From NCBI GenBank assembly GCA_022750295.1, contig JAKIVZ010000001.1:259651-323650 (forward strand): 64,000 bases of DNA, given 5' to 3'. The translations under genes were made by a program, and so were the position numbers. Source of the DNA: Candidatus Lutacidiplasma silvani. GTDB taxonomy: Archaea; Thermoplasmatota; Thermoplasmata; Lutacidiplasmatales; UBA184. The first letter of the stretch is position 1. Every line of letters starts with the position of its first letter. Positions 8,819-17,500 of the stretch are shown here, piece after piece. The notes beneath the pieces are model-generated. The model was not told where the DNA came from and made no database searches. It saw nothing but the letters and a program-made list of their open reading frames with translations.

Positions 8819-10048
8819 CTAAGCAAAGCGAAGCTGGGGGAACTCGCGCCGCCAGGCGAGGACCTCGGGGCCGACCTTCTCCTTGCGGATCCCCGCCCGG
8901 ACGAGGAGTCCCGCGAGGCGGGCCATGTCGGGCGGGGTGAGGCCGAGTCGCGTGACCTCCGCGGTCCCGAGCCGGCCGACGAGGTCGGCGAGGAGTCGTT
9001 GCCGCTCCCACCGCCGAGCGAGGGCGACCGGCCCGACCCCATGGCGACGCTTCAGTTCGGGACGGTCGAGCAGGAGCTGGTGGGACTTCGTGAACCCCTC
9101 GGGTTCGGCGAGGACGGGGAGGTCGAGGTCGGTGAGCGCGCGGCCGAGCGCTTGGGCGTTTTGGACGACCGTGCGGGCGTACTCCGGACCCACCCGCTCG
9201 AGCTCGAGGAGCGTCTGGGCGATGCCCGCGATCCGGTTCCAGTGGGCGTTGTCGAACACCCGCCAGACGAGCGCCGGGTCGAGCTGCTCGAAGAGGTCGG
9301 TCCGGTCGGTCGCGACGATCCCGCCCTGAGGGCCGGGGAACGACTTGTGGGTGCTCCCGTAGAGGACGTCGGCGCCCTCCCGGAGCGGGTCTTGGAACTC
9401 CCCGCCCGCGATGAGTCCGAGGACGTGGGAGCCGTCGTAGAACACGAGGGCGTCGACCGCGTGGGCCGCCTCCGCGATCTCGCGGAGCGGGTAGGGGAAG
9501 AGGAAGAAGCTCTGGCCGAGGACGACCGCCGTCGGCCGCTCCCGTCGGATCTCGGCCACGGCCGTCTCCGCCCGGACCGAGTGGCCGGGGCCATCGGCCG
9601 GGAGGGGGCGGACCGTCCAGCCGAACATCGCCGGCAGGAACCCCGGTCCGTACCCGTCGTACCCCCCCTGGTCGGAGGAGATCGCGAGGAGACGGGCGCC
9701 CTTCGGCAGGAGAGGAACGAGCGCCGACATGGCGGCGATGTGGCCCGAGAGGGGCCGGACCGTCGCGTGCTTCGCCCGGAACACCCGGGCGCACGCGGCG
9801 TTGCCGAGCGCCTCGACCTCGTCGGTGTACTTCGTGCCGGTGTAGCTGTTGTCGACGGGCTCCCCGTCGACGACGAGGTTCATCGGGAGGGTGTAGCGGC
9901 CGGCGAGGTCGCTCGAAAGGAAGCTCCGCGCCACGGGGGAGACGGCGTTCTCGCTCGGGAGGAGGTTGAACACGCTTCGACCGCGCCAGCGGTCGTGGGC
10001 CCGGACGAGCCGGAGGAGGCGGGCTTCCTCAGTCGGCGCGGCCGCCAT
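8819..10048 (-). CDS. glyA: Serine hydroxymethyltransferase
   Basis: A 409-aa PLP enzyme interconverting serine and glycine with transfer of a one-carbon unit to a pterin (tetrahydrofolate or an archaeal analogue). The PLP-binding lysine is K235 in STHKSFPGPQGG. The cofactor Asp-His pair lies in YDGSH (D205, H208), and the substrate motif PSEN is at 31-34. Length is close to the normal 410-430. The sequence is divergent, as in archaeal GlyA, so use of a sugar-linked pterin cannot be excluded. The ATG overlaps the end of csl4 by 20 nt, making a three-gene unit METTL5-like/csl4/glyA on the minus strand. Confidence 0.88.
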   Translation of the reverse strand: MAAAPTEEARLLRLVRAHDRWRGRSVFNLLPSENAVSPVARSFLSSDLAGRYTLPMNLVVDGEPVDNSYTGTKYTDEVEALGNAACARVFRAKHATVRPLSGHIAAMSALVPLLPKGARLLAISSDQGGYDGYGPGFLPAMFGWTVRPLPADGPGHSVRAETAVAEIRRERPTAVVLGQSFFLFPYPLREIAEAAHAVDALVFYDGSHVLGLIAGGEFQDPLREGADVLYGSTHKSFPGPQGGIVATDRTDLFEQLDPALVWRVFDNAHWNRIAGIAQTLLELERVGPEYARTVVQNAQALGRALTDLDLPVLAEPEGFTKSHQLLLDRPELKRRHGVGPVALARRWERQRLLADLVGRLGTAEVTRLGLTPPDMARLAGLLVRAGIRKEKVGPEVLAWRREFPQLRFA

Positions 10049-10631
10049 CGGGAGCGGGACCCACGCCGGGGACGCGGCCGTAGTCGGTGGCGGTCTTCCG
10101 TCGCTCCTGGTTGCCGCACCGGGGGCACCGGAGCCCGCCCTTCTCGGCGCGGGCGAGGAGCCCGTGGCACGAGGAGCAGCGGGCCGAAACGACCCCGAGG
10201 TCGGCGGCGGCGGTGGAGAGCTTGACCGACGGATGGCTCTGGAGGACCCGCGCGACGATCAGGTCGCCCGGAGCGAACTCGTCGGAGAGCGCCTCGGTGT
10301 ACCCGTCCTTCGCCTTCGAGATGTGGACCGTCCCTTCCGGGGTCCCGGGGATCGTGCGCGGGCTCCCGGAGCCGGCGAGGATCGTGACGATCGCCATCGC
10401 GCTCTTGACCTCGTCGACGCGGCCGTAGACGATGTCGTCGTCGTGGATCGAGGGGACCGCGTGGACGGCGTCGACGCGGACGGCCCGGTCGCTCGGGTCG
10501 ACGCGGCGGTGGCCCAGAAGCGCGGAGTAGATCTTCCCGCGGTCCTCGTACGTGCCGCGGCCGGGGACGAACTCCTCGGCGGTGCCCAAGAGGTCGCCGG
10601 GGACGACGAGCGGGTCGGTGGTGCCGGTCAT
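10029..10631 (-). CDS. csl4: Archaeal exosome RNA-binding subunit Csl4
   Basis: A 200-aa cap protein of the archaeal RNA exosome, which recruits substrate RNA to the Rrp41/Rrp42 ring. An N-terminal domain (VVPGDLLGTAEEF) is followed by an S1-type RNA-binding domain (about 65-145) and a C-terminal zinc ribbon with C152, C155, C169 and C172. The ATG at 10631 overlaps the stop of the upstream methyltransferase as ATGA, implying translational coupling; a longer open frame upstream lacks family similarity. Clustering with an RNA methyltransferase fits an RNA-processing operon. Confidence 0.88.
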   Translation of the reverse strand: MTGTTDPLVVPGDLLGTAEEFVPGRGTYEDRGKIYSALLGHRRVDPSDRAVRVDAVHAVPSIHDDDIVYGRVDEVKSAMAIVTILAGSGSPRTIPGTPEGTVHISKAKDGYTEALSDEFAPGDLIVARVLQSHPSVKLSTAAADLGVVSARCSSCHGLLARAEKGGLRCPRCGNQERRKTATDYGRVPGVGPAPDGGRAD

Positions 10632-11233
10632 TCGGTAGGTCCTTCCGTGCGGATCACCCAGAGGTCGACCGGGAGCGCGACCGAACGCTTCCGGTGGTGC
10701 CGGAACGTCGGGCCGAGCGTCCACGGGACCGGCCGGTGGGCCTCAACCCGCGCAGCGCGCTCGACCGCAATGGCCTCTATAAAGGTTCGGGAGTCGGCGA
10801 GGGCGAACGCGTAGACGGCCCGCGGCCGAGCGAGCGCGACGTCCCAGAACGGCCGGTCGGCGCCGCGACGCTGCGCGCCGAACGGCGGATTCATCACGAC
10901 CGTCTCGGCGTCGGTCGCGACGTCCGCCATCGCGCGGAGGTGCCAGGTGACACGGTTCGACCCGAGGGTTCGGGCGACCGCCAGCGCTCGTTCGTCGACA
11001 TCGTACGCCTCGACGTGCTTCGCCCCGAGGAGGTCCGCCCCCACGGCCAATCGACCCGTGCCGCACCCGAGGTCCGCGACGGTTCGGCCTTCGAGGTCGC
11101 CCCGCGCGAGGGCCTCGTAGAGGAGGTCGGCCGCCCGGTCCGCGGGTGTCACGACCTGCTCGAGTCCGGGGTCGGCCGTCGGGAACGAGGGGATCCCCTC
11201 GAGCTGACGAACGAGCTCCTGTCGACGCACCAC
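10628..11233 (-). CDS. METTL5-like RNA adenine N6-methyltransferase
   Basis: A 201-aa class I SAM-dependent methyltransferase. The SAM-binding motif DLGCGTG is at residues 54-60, an acidic loop (AYDVDERAL) at 77-84, and the catalytic NPPF motif of N6-adenine methyltransferases at 115-118. Size and motifs match the archaeal relatives of METTL5, which modifies one adenosine of small-subunit rRNA in eukaryotes; the target here is not shown by sequence. Two consecutive GTG codons can serve as start; the first (11233) is given. It is first in the unit with csl4 and glyA. No clear TATA box is seen in the 215-bp gap upstream. Confidence 0.82.
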   Translation of the reverse strand: MVRRQELVRQLEGIPSFPTADPGLEQVVTPADRAADLLYEALARGDLEGRTVADLGCGTGRLAVGADLLGAKHVEAYDVDERALAVARTLGSNRVTWHLRAMADVATDAETVVMNPPFGAQRRGADRPFWDVALARPRAVYAFALADSRTFIEAIAVERAARVEAHRPVPWTLGPTFRHHRKRSVALPVDLWVIRTEGPTE

Positions 11234-11448
11234 CGAGTGTCGATTCGACCCCCGGGAGGAAAGGCCGGTAGCCCCGGGAATCGAACGCCTCGGGCCGACG
11301 ACGTCCCCGGTCGCACTTGGCTCTACCCGTCCCGCCGATTCCAGGGGTTCGGTATCGGTGGGCCGGCCCCGGGCCGTCCGGGAACGTTGGGGGCCCCCTC
11401 CGAGCTCGGTCGCCGGGGAACCGAACCGCCGACGATCCGCGCGGGAAC

Positions 11449-11554
11449 TGCGGGGAGCCGGATTTGAACCGGCGAACGCCTGTGCGGCAGGATCTCTTCG
11501 GCGGACGCTCCGCCGTTTAAGTCCTGCGCCGTTTCCGGGCTTGGCTATCCCCGC
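11449..11554 (-). tRNA. tRNA-Leu (anticodon UAA) with a 22-nt intron
   Basis: The minus-strand sequence folds as a class II tRNA. The acceptor arms GCGGGGA/TCCCCGC pair perfectly, with discriminator A at 11449. The D-arm is GCC...GGC, the anticodon stem CAGGA/TCCTG, the variable arm CGC-ACAG-GCG, and the T-arm GCCGG-TTCAAAT-CCGGC. The anticodon TAA occupies 11518-11520. An intron at 11494-11515, with its own CGGCGGA/TCCGCCG hairpin, interrupts the loop between positions 37 and 38, the canonical archaeal site cut by the splicing endonuclease. No CCA is encoded. The 5' end lies only 4 nt after the stop of the PRC-barrel gene. Confidence 0.93.
11494..11515 (-). other. tRNA-Leu intron
   Basis: This 22-nt insertion follows nucleotide 37 of the anticodon loop and contains a 7-bp hairpin (CGGCGGA, loop GCG, TCCGCCG). 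Removing it restores a 7-nt loop CTTAAAA with anticodon TAA. Confidence 0.88.
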
Positions 11555-11558
11555 GCCG

Positions 11559-11861
11559 TCAGCGGGCGGGGATCGGCGTCGCCTCGTCCTTCGCGGGGGC
11601 GGCCTTGGCGGGTGCGCGCTTCAGCGACACCCGCTTCGGGAAGAACTTGAGGAGCACGACGTCGTTCACGGCCGTCACCCACCGGTACGGAACGTTGACG
11701 GGCTTCGACTCGTCCACTAAGAGAGGGTTCGTCTCGTCGACGTACAGTCCGTCGATCTTGGCACCCTCGACGTCGACGACCACGTTCTCGACCTCTCCCA
11801 GAAGGCGCCCCTCGGCGGTGTAGACCTGCCGACCCAGGAGCTCCGTCATCTCGACCAGCAT
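11559..11861 (-). CDS. PRC-barrel domain protein
   Basis: A 100-aa protein made of one PRC-barrel domain (about residues 3-75), a small beta-barrel found in photosynthetic reaction-centre H subunits, RimM and many archaeal single-domain proteins. Typical features are GRQVYTAEGRLLGEVENVVVD at the N-terminus and a VPYRWVTAVNDVVLL strand pair. A basic Ala/Pro/Lys tail follows. The archaeal family is often linked to RNA metabolism or cell division, but no function can be assigned here. A TATA-like ACTAAAAGG lies about 35 nt upstream, inside the end of the ligase gene. tRNA-Leu follows after 4 nt with no promoter of its own visible, so the two are probably cotranscribed. Confidence 0.8.
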   Translation of the reverse strand: MLVEMTELLGRQVYTAEGRLLGEVENVVVDVEGAKIDGLYVDETNPLLVDESKPVNVPYRWVTAVNDVVLLKFFPKRVSLKRAPAKAAPAKDEATPIPAR

Positions 11862-11901
11862 GCGAATGGCCTCTCGAGCCGCTCGACGGTGGCTGCCCCT
11901 T

Positions 11902-13734
11902 TTAGTCCTTTCTGCCGGGAGGAAGCGCCGGCGCCCCCTCCGGAGCGTCGTCGTCCCCCGTCGACTCCCGGCGGACCTGGGTCCGGTAGAGGCGCAGGAG
12001 TTCGTCGACGGTGGTCGCGTCCTCGGGCCCCTTGTCGTCGCGGTACCGTCCGGTGAACCGGGGAAACCGGAGCGCGAACCCCGCGCCGGCCCGGACCTTG
12101 CCGAGCCCCGCCCGATGGGTCGGGCTGAGCGACAGCTCCGCCCCCCGGACTTCGAGGACGAGACCGGGAGTGAACCAGCGATCGGGTTCCATCCCGGTCT
12201 CGACCCCGTTCGGTCGCTCCGCGGTCTCGAACGGCTTCAGCCGCTCCGGCAACGCCTGGAGCGCCGCGTCGTCGAAGCCGCTCCCCACCTTGCAGAACGA
12301 CTCGTACGTCCCCTTCGCCGGGTCGTACGAGGCGAGGAGAAGCGCGCCGTACGTTCCGGCGCGTCGGCCCCGCCCGTGGAATGCCCCGACGACCACGCCG
12401 TCGATCGAGTCGGCCAGACCCTGCGTGTATTCGCGCTTGTACTTGATCCACCAGAATCCGCGAGCGCCGGCCCGGTAGGCGCTCTCGGGGGCGAGCGACT
12501 TCGCCATGACCCCCTCGCACCCCTCGGCGATCGACTCGTCGAAGAACGCCTGCGCCGCTTCGGTATCGTGGACAACCCGCTGGGTCGCGAGCCGAATCCG
12601 CGTCGAGCCCTGGACCAGTTTCTCGAGGCGCGCGCGCCGCTCGGGAAACGGCAGACCGAGGGTCTCCTCGGTGCCCTCGAGGAGGACGTCGAATAGGAAC
12701 AGGACCACCGGGATCTCGTCCGCGACCTTGTCGAGGTCGTACTTCCGGCCGCGCCGACGGGAAACGTCCTGGAACGGCCGGATCTCGTCGGTCTCGGGGT
12801 CGACCGGGACGCACTCGCCCTCGACAATGGCAGGGGCCGTACGGAGGGCGAGGGGGAGTTCGGTGCGGAGTTCCGGAAACTGGGCACTCAGCTCCTCCAG
12901 CCGACGGGAGAAGAGTCGCACTCCCCCGTTCTCGTCGAGGTGCGCCTGCACTCGCAGCCCGTCGTACTTGAACTCGAGCGCCGCCGAACCTTCCATCCGC
13001 TTTAGGACCTCCGCGAGGTCCTTCGCCCGCTCCGCGAGCATCGGCCGGACCGGTCGGCCGACGGTGAGTCGGATCGCTCCGAGCGCCTCGAGCCCGCCAT
13101 CGACCAGCGATTCGGCGACGACTCCGAGGTCGGACGAAACGTTGAACGCGGCCTCGATCCGCAGGCGGGCCTCCTTCGTTCCACCGCCGTACGCGGCCGC
13201 GAACGCGTCGAGGATCGTGGCTTCCCGGACCCCGAGCCGCAGCGTCCCCATCACGAACCGGATCAGGTACTTTCCCTCGACCGGGGTCGTCCGGGCCAGG
13301 AGGCCGCGGAGCACCCCGATCTTCGCGTCCTGAGATCCCTCGCCGGACGTCTTCGCCACGTCGAGGAGCCCCTGGTACACCTCTCGCACCTCGAGCGGTT
13401 CGGTCGGGACGGCCGACCGGACGGCCAACAGTTCCTGGGCGACGTCCCCGAGGTCCCCGAGCGCCCGCAACCGTTCCGCGACGTGCGCGGGGGCCGCGTC
13501 GGTCCCCTCGGCGACCGCTCGGCTCGCCAACGAGACGGCCACGCCAAGCTCCACTCCCTCGTACTCCGGACGTAGCTGGCCCTGCGAGAGGTAGACCACC
13601 TCGGCGAGTTCCGGCCGCGGGACCGATTGGAACAGCTCGGAAAGGATCGCGCGCATCTCGAGCCGCTTCGTCGTGGCTTCGAGCCGCTCGTACGCGGCGA
13701 CGAGGTCAGCGAACTTCACGAGTCGCCCCCGCAT
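11902..13734 (-). CDS. lig: ATP-dependent DNA ligase
   Basis: A 610-aa replicative DNA ligase of the archaeal/eukaryotic ligase I type, sealing Okazaki fragments with ATP. An N-terminal DNA-binding domain (about 1-215) precedes the adenylation domain with the nucleotidyl lysine K256 in EFKYDGLR. The FLFDVLL segment (motif III/IIIa), EGVMAKSL (motif IV) and WIKYKREY (motif V) follow, then an OB-fold with the RFTGRYRDDKG terminus. Length is normal for archaeal ligases (about 550-610). The ATG overlaps the end of the upstream epimerase gene by 29 nt; a GTG at 13719 is an alternative start. Confidence 0.93.
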   Translation of the reverse strand: MRGRLVKFADLVAAYERLEATTKRLEMRAILSELFQSVPRPELAEVVYLSQGQLRPEYEGVELGVAVSLASRAVAEGTDAAPAHVAERLRALGDLGDVAQELLAVRSAVPTEPLEVREVYQGLLDVAKTSGEGSQDAKIGVLRGLLARTTPVEGKYLIRFVMGTLRLGVREATILDAFAAAYGGGTKEARLRIEAAFNVSSDLGVVAESLVDGGLEALGAIRLTVGRPVRPMLAERAKDLAEVLKRMEGSAALEFKYDGLRVQAHLDENGGVRLFSRRLEELSAQFPELRTELPLALRTAPAIVEGECVPVDPETDEIRPFQDVSRRRGRKYDLDKVADEIPVVLFLFDVLLEGTEETLGLPFPERRARLEKLVQGSTRIRLATQRVVHDTEAAQAFFDESIAEGCEGVMAKSLAPESAYRAGARGFWWIKYKREYTQGLADSIDGVVVGAFHGRGRRAGTYGALLLASYDPAKGTYESFCKVGSGFDDAALQALPERLKPFETAERPNGVETGMEPDRWFTPGLVLEVRGAELSLSPTHRAGLGKVRAGAGFALRFPRFTGRYRDDKGPEDATTVDELLRLYRTQVRRESTGDDDAPEGAPALPPGRKD

Positions 13735-14401
13735 CGATCGCTTCGCGCAGCCGTCCGAGATTCGCTCCGACGGTTCCGCCCGTGAAGACCGAATTCCCGC
13801 ACACGAAGAACGTGGCCCCGTGCGAGGCGGCCGCGACGGCGGTCTCCGGGGTGATCCCGCCGTCGATGGAAATGTCGGCGGTAGAGCCGCTCGCGTCGAC
13901 CACGTCGCGCGCGGCCCGTACCTTGGGGAGGACCTCGGGCCGGAACGCTTGGCCGGAAAACCCCGGCATCACGGACATGACGAGCACCTGGTCCAGCCGG
14001 CCGACCCAGGAGGCGACCCGGTCGAACGGGGTGTCCGGTCGGATCGCCGCCCCGACGGCGGCCCCCGCGGCCCGGATCGCGCGGACGGAGTCCTCGACCC
14101 CATCGCTCGCCTCGACGTGGAACACGAGCGTGTCGCCGCCGGCCTTGGCGAACGCTTCGGCGAACTTCGTCGGACGTTCGATCATCAGGTGGATGTCGAG
14201 CGGAAGTTTCGTGACGGCGCGCACCGACCGGACGAGCGCCGGGCCGAACGTGAGATTGGGAACGAAGTGGCCGTCCATCACGTCGAGATGGAACGCATCC
14301 GCGCCTCCGCGCTCGGCCTCGAGGACCGCCTCGGCGAGGTGCGCGAAGTCCGCGCTGAGGAGCGAAGGAGCAAGTCGCAGCGTCCGTGCCGGGCGAGCCA
14401 C
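13706..14401 (-). CDS. rpe: Ribulose-phosphate 3-epimerase family protein
   Basis: A 231-aa TIM-barrel enzyme interconverting ribulose 5-phosphate and xylulose 5-phosphate in pentose metabolism. Family landmarks are LAPSLLSADF at the N-terminus, the metal-binding FHLDVMDGHFVPN, a D-x-H-L-M segment (LDIHLM), VMSVMPGFSGQ and the C-terminal DGGI phosphate loop. The start is a GTG with a TTAAG TATA-like box on the minus strand (14424-14433) 23-32 nt upstream, a leaderless arrangement. The DNA ligase follows in an overlapping frame, an unusual but tight pairing. Confidence 0.9.
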   Translation of the reverse strand: MARPARTLRLAPSLLSADFAHLAEAVLEAERGGADAFHLDVMDGHFVPNLTFGPALVRSVRAVTKLPLDIHLMIERPTKFAEAFAKAGGDTLVFHVEASDGVEDSVRAIRAAGAAVGAAIRPDTPFDRVASWVGRLDQVLVMSVMPGFSGQAFRPEVLPKVRAARDVVDASGSTADISIDGGITPETAVAAASHGATFFVCGNSVFTGGTVGANLGRLREAIDAGATREVR

Positions 14402-14506
14402 GACCCCGAGAATCGGTCGAACGGCTTAAGGTTCAAGGTCGAAAAACACGTCCCCCGGAATCGTCCCGGCGGGAAACGTGCGATTCGGACTCCGTAGTAT
14501 TTCGGT

Positions 14507-14577
14507 GTATATGTACGGGTCGCGGAAGTTCGGTGCTCGATTCCGGCGCAAGCCGGAATTCGGGTGAATTGAACCGA
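14507..14577 (+). promoter_or_regulatory. Promoter and stem-loop leader of solute-binding protein 1
   Basis: A TATA box (GTATATGTA, 14507-14515) lies 70 nt before the ATG. A perfect 8-bp stem-loop with a GCAA tetraloop occupies 14540-14559, and a Shine-Dalgarno-like GGGTGA follows at 14562-14567. Predicted transcription from about 14533 gives a leader of about 45 nt that starts just before the hairpin. The layout recurs in front of the other two binding-protein genes and dppB. Confidence 0.6.
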
Positions 14578-17500
14578 ATGGAAGCCAAGAACAGTCTCGG
14601 GGGACCGAACGCGCGATGGGCCGGAACGCGAGCCCTTTCGACGCCGACGGCCGCCGTTGTGATGATCGTCGTGATCGCGCTCGTCGCTTCGGGCGGCTAC
14701 TTTGCCTTCAATGCCGTCAAGCCGACGACGTCGACGACCACGACGTGCGCGCCGGCGTCGAGCTACATCTGCGTGAACCTCGCCGCGGGGCACGACATGA
14801 CCCTCCTCGTGCCGTTCAAGGCGGCGCAGGCTGGGAACCCGATCCCCTTCACGGCCTCGTTCCTGAAGGGCGAGACCTCGACGAGTTTCAATTTCAGTTT
14901 TGGTGACGGGACGTCCCTCAAGACGTCGAGCCCGACGGCGACGCACGTCTACGCGGAGCCCGGAACCTACATCGCGTCCGTGACCGCCACGGTGGGCGGG
15001 GCGGCCCACGACAACTACGACTCCCTCGTCCAGATCGTGATCTCGCCGTCGTACGCCTCGTCCGGCTCGGGCGCGGCCCCGACGGTCGGCGGCTCGGTCG
15101 TCTCGAACTCAAGCGGCGCGCCCGCCGCCACGACCGTCCTTTCCCCCGGTGGGACGGTCACCCTCTCGGGCTCGTACACCTCCTCCCCGACCGACCCGAC
15201 GTACCTCCCCCAGCCGCCGACGATCACCGCGGCCGGCGCGGGCGTCCAATTCAACCCGAAGGACAACGTCTCGACGAACTCCTCGTACTCGGCCACGATC
15301 CTCTACCAGGACCCGGGGATCTACACCGCGTCGTTCGTCGGAAAGTCCATGGCCGGCAGCAGCATCGTCACGCAGGACTACAACTGGACCGTCTTCGTCG
15401 CCCCGACGGGGGTCCACGCGGGTCTCGCCGGCGGCGGGAGCACGACGAAGAGCCCGCACCCGGGCACCCTCGACGCCTACGAACTCGCCCCGGGCGGGTC
15501 GACGTCCGAAGACCCGGCGATCGACTACGAGACCGTCGGGTTCGAGCCGATCACCAACATCTACCAGTCGCTCATCACCTACAACGGGAGCGACGCGGGA
15601 CCCGGCTACGCGAACTTCGTCCCCGAACTCGCGGTCTGTGTTCCCGGGAGCCCCCAGTGCGCGGCGCTGTTCAATGGGAACAACCTGAGCAGCGGTCCGA
15701 ACTTCACGTTCGTCCTGGACGGATCCCAGCAGTTCTACGACCCCGGCAACGGCGCCCACTGGGGCGTCTACCCGTCCGACGTCCTGTTCAGCCTCGCGCG
15801 AACCCTCGGCTTCGCGGCCGAGCCCGCCTTCGGGGCGAACCCCGGGTGGATCCTCGCCCAGTCGCTCCTCTCGACGGGGGACGTCGCTTGGGACGGCGGG
15901 ATCCACGCCACCCTGAACAACACCCCGGAGAACATCTTCGGCGCCTTCGGCGTCAACACGAGCGCGTGCCCGGCGAGCGCGATGCAGGCCCCGTTCCACG
16001 GGTGCGTGACCATCGACGCCGCGGCGAATGGGGTCAATTGGCCGTACTTCCTCGAACTGATCGCCGACAAGGAGGGCGGTGCGATCGTCCCGTGCGGCTT
16101 CTTCAGCTCGACCTCGCCGTCGTCCCCGCAGGACGCGGGGATTCCGGGCTGGACGGGCACCGTCAACATCGACGGGGGCGGCAAGATGGTCAATGCGGCC
16201 TGGGACCAGGGCGACCACCCGTGCCTCCTGCCCGGGAACGCGACCTCCACCTCGAGCCCGGCGTTCACCACGGCGCTCGCCCAGAACTTCTCCCCGACCA
16301 GCTGGGACAACTGGGAGTTGGCCGGGTCCGGGACGTCGGTCTCGGGCCAGTTCTACGGCAACGTCCAGTGGACGATGGCCGGGAGCGGACCGTACTACCT
16401 TGCGAACCTCCAGATCGCGAACAGCTACGTCCTCAAGGCGAACCCCGACTACGTGCAGAACGCGTACTGCACGTGGGCCGCCTGCGAGCCGGCGCCGAAC
16501 ACGTACGTCGGCACGGTGAACGTCGTCTGGGAGCAGAGCCAGCTGCCGGGCGAGGAGGCGTACGCCAGCGGGTCGGCCGACTTCGCCACGATTCCGCCGA
16601 CGGACACCGCGCTGATGCTGCAGCTGATCCAGGAGGGAAAGATCTCGGCGACGACGTTCCCGACGATTAGCATCTACTTCTTCCCGTTCTCGCTGTCGTT
16701 CAGCATCCCGGGCGCGGAAAAGTACACGACGAATCCGGTGACGGTCCCCGCCGACTTCTTCACGAGCCTGGGGATCCGGAACTTCTTCGTCAACACCTAT
16801 CCGTACCAGACGATCGAGAACACGATCTCGACCGAGGACGGGATCCAGTACCTGTTCAACTACGGAGGGGCGATCCCGGAGTTCATGGCGAACTACTACC
16901 CCACGAACATCTCTTGGCCGGCGGGAGACCCGGCGTCGAACGCCGCGCAGGCCGGGTCGGCCGCGTGGTGGTGGGCCCAGGTCAACAACGTGTCGAGCAA
17001 CTGGTACGACCCGGAGGTCGCCGGCTGCTCTTCGGCGAACCCGTGCCAGGTGCCGTTCATGACCCAGACCGGGTCGCCGGACCTGGACCAGCGGCTCGCG
17101 CTGTGGGCCGCCGAGGTCTCGAGCCTGTCGAAGGGGGCGCTGAAGATGAACATCATCGACATCGACTTCACGGACCTCGTCCTGAACTCGCTGTACAACG
17201 GCCCGGGCCAGAACCCGATGCCGTTCTACGCGCTCGCGTGGGCGCCCGATTATCCGGACCCGACCGACTACATGGTCGCGATGTACAGCCCGGACGGGTC
17301 GTACACCCACGCCGATGCGCTCTCCGAGCAGCTCGAAGGGGCCCCGAACTACGGGCAGGGACCGTACAACGCGTCGACCTGCCAGAACTGGCAGGACTAT
17401 GGTTACTGGTCGACCCAGGCCAGCTCGCCGACCGGGATCCCCAACAGCTGCGAGGGAACGGCCTACGCCGCGATGTCCCTCGCGATCCGAATGGCCGCCC

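Noticed and set aside
11240-11345. Possible second tRNA because of a GTTCGATTC T-loop-like sequence on the minus strand
   Set aside because: The T-stem does not pair, and no anticodon or D-arm can be folded; the match appears accidental.
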